Positions 53,344 through 57,006 of a stretch of DNA of 57,006 bases are shown here, piece after piece. The position numbers and the translations under genes were made by a program. The DNA is from Anaerolineae bacterium (GTDB taxonomy: Bacteria; Chloroflexota; Anaerolineae; 4572-78; J111): positions 1-57,006 of the forward strand of contig JAFGDY010000072.1 in assembly GCA_016931895.1 (NCBI GenBank). Reading direction: 5' to 3'. Numbering within the stretch: the first letter of the stretch is position 1; each line of letters starts with the position of its first letter. The notes beneath the pieces are model-generated. The model had not been told where the DNA came from and did not search any database. It was given only the letters and a program-made list of their open reading frames with translations.

Positions 53344-55116
53344 TTAGGGTTGTTCAACCAAGGCCCACCAGGGTTTGGCTTCTAGGGGCAGGGGCACTCC
53401 TTTGAGGGCAATCAGGTGCGAGTCTTCGCCGAGGGCGCGCATTTTGGGCCAGGTAAAAAAGCGTTCTAAGGTGTTTGGGGGATAAACATCGAGCATGGCC
53501 TGGTACCAGTTGGCGGCGCTGCTATTTGTCTCGGCCTGGTCGTCGGCCAAACGTTTTTGGTAATGCCAATATTCAAAGGCCAAAAAGTGCCAGGTCCAAC
53601 TGTATTCCTCGTCGTCGTGCGAGGAAATGCGTTGCCAGCCGTACTCGCGGGCCAGGGCGGTCATGTCCACGTAGTAACCGGCCAAGTTGGCCTTTTCTAG
53701 GCCGCCCTGTTCGGGGGCAATCTGGGTGCGGGCGCGGCTGCTATAATTCCACGGGTTGGCCGTGACCGGACGGCCACACCGGCCGCTCTGGTCGGCGCAG
53801 CGTAGAAAAATGCGCCAGTAGGTTTCGCCGCTGTAATCTTCGCGCCCAATCTCGTGGGCCAATTCGCCGTTTAGATGATAATCAAACAGGGTGTCAATGG
53901 CCCGCCCGCTTTTATGCCAACTGGCATATTGCGACGTTTCGCTGTAAGCAGCCACATCCCGCGTGGCATCCGACAATACCCCCAAAAAGTCATACCCCAC
54001 CTCGTCCCGCAACCGAAACCGCCAGGCTTGAAATGAGTCATCCACCGTATCGGCCAGCCAGGGCGTGCCTACTTCCAGATCATCCAAACGAACCAGGTTA
54101 AAAGGCTCAGCCTCGTGCGCCTCGTTGGCGGTCAATTGTTCCCGGTACAATGGCGAACCGCCATTGTCGCTCAAGGTTGCGACCCTTTGGCCGGCCTCAA
54201 CTGCCTGCTGATGCCAGGTCAAACGCCCCTGGATGCTAATGATGCCGGTCAATAGGTGGGGGAGTTGATGGATTGCGCCGGACGTTTGTAGAGCCACCAC
54301 TTCTCCATCCCAACGATGAAAGATGGCCGCCAGGGTATCACCGGTGGGACTCCAGGCCGGGCCATCGGTGCGGCCCAGCCAAGTGACCGGCTCCATCGGC
54401 CCGTTTTGAGTGGGGGGCTGAGCTGTGTCTAAAACAAATACCTCCCGGTCGCCCAAATCGTCAATCACAAAGGCCAATTGCTTGCCGTTAGGATGCCAGA
54501 CGGGCCATTCTTCGGCGGTCGGGGTATCGGTCAGGCGGGTGACATTGCCGCTGGCTATCTCAAGTAAGAATAAATCCTTGTTGCCCTCGCGCCAACTGGT
54601 AAAGGCCAGGGTGCGGCCGGCAGGACTCCAGGCCGGGGCAAAGTCGCCCGCCGGCGAGTTGGCGGTCAGATTTATGGCCGGGCCGATCCCGGCGGCGTCA
54701 ACGCGCCAGATGTCCAGGTTGCCGGCCTGGTAGGATTCGTAGGCCAGGCTCTGGCCGTCGGGACTCCAGGTTGGCGCGCCTTCGTAATGGGGCGAGTTGG
54801 TCAGGCGGGTTTCCTGGCCGGTGGGCAGGTCAAGCACGTACACGTCCCAATTATTATTGCGGCGAGAGGCAAAGGCCAGCTTGTCGCCCTGGGGCGAGTA
54901 GGCGGGGTCGGCATCTTCAAAGACGTCGTTGGTGAGTTGGCGGGGGGTAGAGCCATCCGGGGCCAGGCTGTAAATATCCCACTGGCCGTGCCGGTAAGCG
55001 GCAAAGGCGATACGTTCTGCCGTAGAGGTAGGTTGACCTTTAGCCGGGTCGGCGGCAAAAGTCAGCAAAAATAAAATGGTCAAGCCCAAAGCGGGAAGAT
55101 TAGTTTTTGACAACAA
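53344..55116 (-). CDS. PD40 (TolB-like) propeller fused to an M15-type peptidase domain
   Basis: A 590-residue exported protein. It starts at tandem TTG codons (55116) with AGGA seven bases upstream, followed by a signal peptide (LGLTILFLLTFAADPAKGQ). The first ~300 residues contain PD40 repeats (SPQGDKLAFASRR, SPDGQSLAYES). The C-terminal half (~400-520) has the SxHxxGxAxD zinc motif (SWHKSGRAID, His401 and Asp408) and E-x-W-H (EYWH, His518), the signature of M15/LAS D-Ala-D-Ala peptidases. It may cleave cell-wall peptides, with the propeller binding another partner. Confidence 0.82.
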   Translation of the reverse strand: MLSKTNLPALGLTILFLLTFAADPAKGQPTSTAERIAFAAYRHGQWDIYSLAPDGSTPRQLTNDVFEDADPAYSPQGDKLAFASRRNNNWDVYVLDLPTGQETRLTNSPHYEGAPTWSPDGQSLAYESYQAGNLDIWRVDAAGIGPAINLTANSPAGDFAPAWSPAGRTLAFTSWREGNKDLFLLEIASGNVTRLTDTPTAEEWPVWHPNGKQLAFVIDDLGDREVFVLDTAQPPTQNGPMEPVTWLGRTDGPAWSPTGDTLAAIFHRWDGEVVALQTSGAIHQLPHLLTGIISIQGRLTWHQQAVEAGQRVATLSDNGGSPLYREQLTANEAHEAEPFNLVRLDDLEVGTPWLADTVDDSFQAWRFRLRDEVGYDFLGVLSDATRDVAAYSETSQYASWHKSGRAIDTLFDYHLNGELAHEIGREDYSGETYWRIFLRCADQSGRCGRPVTANPWNYSSRARTQIAPEQGGLEKANLAGYYVDMTALAREYGWQRISSHDDEEYSWTWHFLAFEYWHYQKRLADDQAETNSSAANWYQAMLDVYPPNTLERFFTWPKMRALGEDSHLIALKGVPLPLEAKPWWALVEQP

Positions 55117-55132
55117 TTAGCGTTCCTGATTT

Positions 55133-55717
55133 CTATTTTGTAACTTCCAAGAGCGCCTGCTCCACAATTCCCTCTAGTGAAGTCAGACTCTCCTGCAACC
55201 GGCCAATGTATCCGGCCAGTTCGGTATCGCCGAGGTTGAGGGCAATGGGTACGTCAAGGTTGAGCGGCACGGTGGTGGAAATGGGAATGGTGCGGTCAAT
55301 GGAAACCGGGATGCTGGTGTCAATGGGAATTTCAATGTCCACCGGCACGGTCACGTCCACCGGAAAGCCCTGGCCTGTCCCCAGCGGGTCGAGCAAAATG
55401 GTGGTATTGATCTCCTGTTTGATGGGCACAGACAACTGAACGGGGATTTCGATGGTTTCGTTAAAGGGGATGTCGGCCTCAACAGGGAAATCCTCGTTCA
55501 CGGCTACGTTGAACTCAATGGTTGCTTCCTGAAAGGTTTGCAGATCGGTAATGGTTTGGGCCAGAGTCTCTTGCACCACCGGCCCCCACGCCCGGGCTGC
55601 ATTTTTGGCCTGTTGCTCAAGGCGTTGTAACTGCCAGATCAGGTAGAGGTTCAAACTCAATGACACCAGCACCAAAATGAAGAGAATGATCATTAAAAAC
55701 TTTGTACTTTTTGACAC
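55133..55717 (-). CDS. Membrane-anchored protein with beta-repeat domain
   Basis: A 194-residue protein starting at GTG 55717 with a strong AAGGAG seven bases upstream. One N-terminal membrane helix (about residues 5-29) is followed by a coiled-coil-like part and then strand repeats such as PVDVTVPVDIEIPIDTSIPV. The pattern V/I-P-(V/I/L)-x repeats about every eight residues. The frame is open to 55936, but that stretch lies in the upstream gene. Function is unknown; the upstream gene, ending at 55729, is separated by 11 bases. Confidence 0.75.
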   Translation of the reverse strand: MSKSTKFLMIILFILVLVSLSLNLYLIWQLQRLEQQAKNAARAWGPVVQETLAQTITDLQTFQEATIEFNVAVNEDFPVEADIPFNETIEIPVQLSVPIKQEINTTILLDPLGTGQGFPVDVTVPVDIEIPIDTSIPVSIDRTIPISTTVPLNLDVPIALNLGDTELAGYIGRLQESLTSLEGIVEQALLEVTK

Positions 55718-55728
55718 AATTTGTCTCC

Positions 55729-56700
55729 TTATGTTTGACGTCGTTCGGCGCCGCAGGCGTGGCAAAAATTGGCGTCTTCGCGTAGAGCCGCGCCGCAGCG
55801 ATAACAGAAGCCCACCGTGACCGAGGGTTTTGATGGGGTACGGCCAGGTTTTACCCTTTTCTTGCGCCAGCCCGGTTGCGCGGATTTGGCCGGCCAGGGA
55901 ACCACTTCTGCCTGTTTCCGGCTTAACCACCACCAATAACCACCACCTGCCAGCAGCAGCAGGATACCGCCGCCAATCAACAGATAGCCCCGGTTGAGTT
56001 CCTGCCCGGTGACTGCTCCCGTTGCGGGAGACGTTTGGGAGGGCAGAGACGTATTGCCTGCCGGTTGCTGCGCCGCTAAATCATCGGTATCGCGCCGGTA
56101 AGTGGCCGCCAACTCAAAAGTGTCCCCGGCGGCCAGACCGGCCACCTGAATGGTGTGATATTTTAGTCCGTCTCTACCGGCAAAGGTGTTGTTAGGGGCA
56201 GGGGTTAGCTCAAAATCTTCAGCCCCAAATGGCTCCTGCACTTCAAAAATGGCTGTTTCAAGATCATAAGCGGCCAGGAATTGAAAGGCCAGGCGGCGGG
56301 TTTGATTTTCGCGGTTTAGAAGCAGAGGGTCGTAATATTCCAACTGGATTTTGGGAGCAGGCGTGGAAAAGGTGAGTAATGTCTGGTTATCTTCGTGTAG
56401 AAATGTTATTCTATCCAAACTAACCTCCAGCAAGTTGCCATTCTGTTCCACCGCCACCGCATGCATGGAGTCAATATGCCCCGGCAGGCGGAAGGTTAGG
56501 GTGGCAGGCAAGAGCGTATCCGCGCTTAGCTCGGCTCGATAGATGATCAGAACCTCGGGCCGGTCATATTCCGGCCAGAGTTCAACCAACAAGCTTTTAA
56601 GTTTGGGCGGGGAGGATTGCGCTTTAACTTGGCCGTAGGGCCACAGGATTGCCAGCAGCGCCAGCATGACCAAGCTTCCCCCCAGAAATTTTTGTTTCAT
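55729..56700 (-). CDS. Exported/membrane protein with C-terminal zinc ribbon
   Basis: A 323-residue protein with a signal peptide, a long extracytoplasmic beta-rich domain (residues ~30-220), a membrane helix (GYLLIGGGILLLLAGGGYWWW) and a C-terminal zinc ribbon CYRCGAALREDANFCHACG, a typical CxxC-x-CxxC ribbon. The ribbon lies on the cytoplasmic side. It forms an operon with the 194-residue membrane protein downstream and perhaps with the PD40/M15 gene. No specific function is known. Confidence 0.75.
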   Translation of the reverse strand: MKQKFLGGSLVMLALLAILWPYGQVKAQSSPPKLKSLLVELWPEYDRPEVLIIYRAELSADTLLPATLTFRLPGHIDSMHAVAVEQNGNLLEVSLDRITFLHEDNQTLLTFSTPAPKIQLEYYDPLLLNRENQTRRLAFQFLAAYDLETAIFEVQEPFGAEDFELTPAPNNTFAGRDGLKYHTIQVAGLAAGDTFELAATYRRDTDDLAAQQPAGNTSLPSQTSPATGAVTGQELNRGYLLIGGGILLLLAGGGYWWWLSRKQAEVVPWPAKSAQPGWRKKRVKPGRTPSKPSVTVGFCYRCGAALREDANFCHACGAERRQT

Positions 56701-57006
56701 CGGCTTTTCTGGAAAGATTAATTCCTTGAGATTGTAAACGAAACGGTTGAAGTGTCAAGAAATTCAATAGCCTTGCCCAGATTATGAGGCTGCCCATTGT
56801 TTCTGTTTCCCTTAACCCTATTGTATAATTGCCCCATCAGCGAACGGTAAATTAATCATTCACAATTCACAACTCACAATTCACAATTTTCAAGGAGTTT
56901 ATGGCTCATTGACTAACACTTTTAACTTGACATTGTCACATTGCACAACTGTTCTGCTTAATAGTTGTCATAATTAACAAAGTAGAGTAACTTTTTCTAT
57001 CTTTCC
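56701..57006. other. AT-rich right end with dispersed repeat
   Basis: About 300 bases without a gene. A block at 56850-56890 (AATTAATCATTCACAATTCA type) is the reverse complement of the block at 8631-8662. An ATG at 56901 with GGAG-like upstream bases meets TGA after three codons, so no gene is called. Confidence 0.55.

Noticed and set aside
56901-56912. Possible gene start at the right edge
   Set aside because: ATG GCT CAT is followed at once by TGA.

Overview
The window looks like part of a bacterial chromosome from the Chloroflexota, most likely an Anaerolineae-type lineage. This is inferred from gene content, not from a marker-gene tree. The supporting signs are lipoproteins with Thr/Pro-rich linkers, PD40 beta-propeller proteins, DUF5671-type membrane repeats, a standalone CofE-like ligase, and methyl-branch C1 genes linked to heterodisulfide reductase subunits. 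The sequence is moderately GC-rich with AT-rich spacers. I see no rRNA or tRNA gene, CRISPR array, complete IS element or prophage.

Layout. 1-8.5 kb (minus strand): the start of a KAP-type NTPase cut by the window edge, a six-repeat DUF5671-like membrane protein, a small NTF2-like membrane protein, two tandem CorC/CNNM-type proteins, a cation diffusion facilitator and an SsnA-type aminohydrolase. 8.8-13 kb: a family 2 glycosyltransferase, an SH3/PD40 lipoprotein, the redox repressor Rex and MreB. 13.1-20.3 kb (minus): a complete F1Fo ATP synthase operon (atpZ-like, B, E, F, H, A, G, D, C) with a good promoter at its head and an intrinsic terminator at its tail. 20.4-29.4 kb: a receiver/roadblock-like protein, an Ig-like lipoprotein, a surface-glycan group (flippase-like protein, methyltransferase, DegT aminotransferase), an S41 protease homologue that lacks the usual catalytic Lys and Gln, a pseudouridine synthase and a pentapeptide-repeat protein. 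29.5-34.1 kb: glmS, an XRE-SorC fusion regulator and cmk.

34.3-45.4 kb (plus) is the centre of interest. It encodes a 1523-residue HdrA with an inserted NfnB/GltD-like NAD(P)H module, an MvhD whose reading frame crosses an in-frame TGA followed by a bSECIS-like hairpin (a selenoprotein), MetV, MetF and an HdrC-HdrB fusion. A CofE-like glutamyl ligase and formate-tetrahydrofolate ligase follow. Together they suggest an NAD(P)H-fed, possibly flavin-bifurcating methylene-THF reductase complex in the methyl branch of the Wood-Ljungdahl pathway, with no hydrogenase gene beside it.

45.4-57 kb: an octaheme cytochrome c of the hydroxylamine oxidoreductase family coupled to a membrane protein built from four His-bearing repeats, a MITE-like element abutting a histidine kinase whose sensor domain appears internally deleted, a large hybrid kinase, a PD40 propeller fused to an M15-type peptidase domain, and two small membrane proteins. 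Several palindromic and dispersed repeats sit in the spacers. One pair links the 8.6 kb and 56.9 kb regions and another links 22.8 kb and 31.9 kb.
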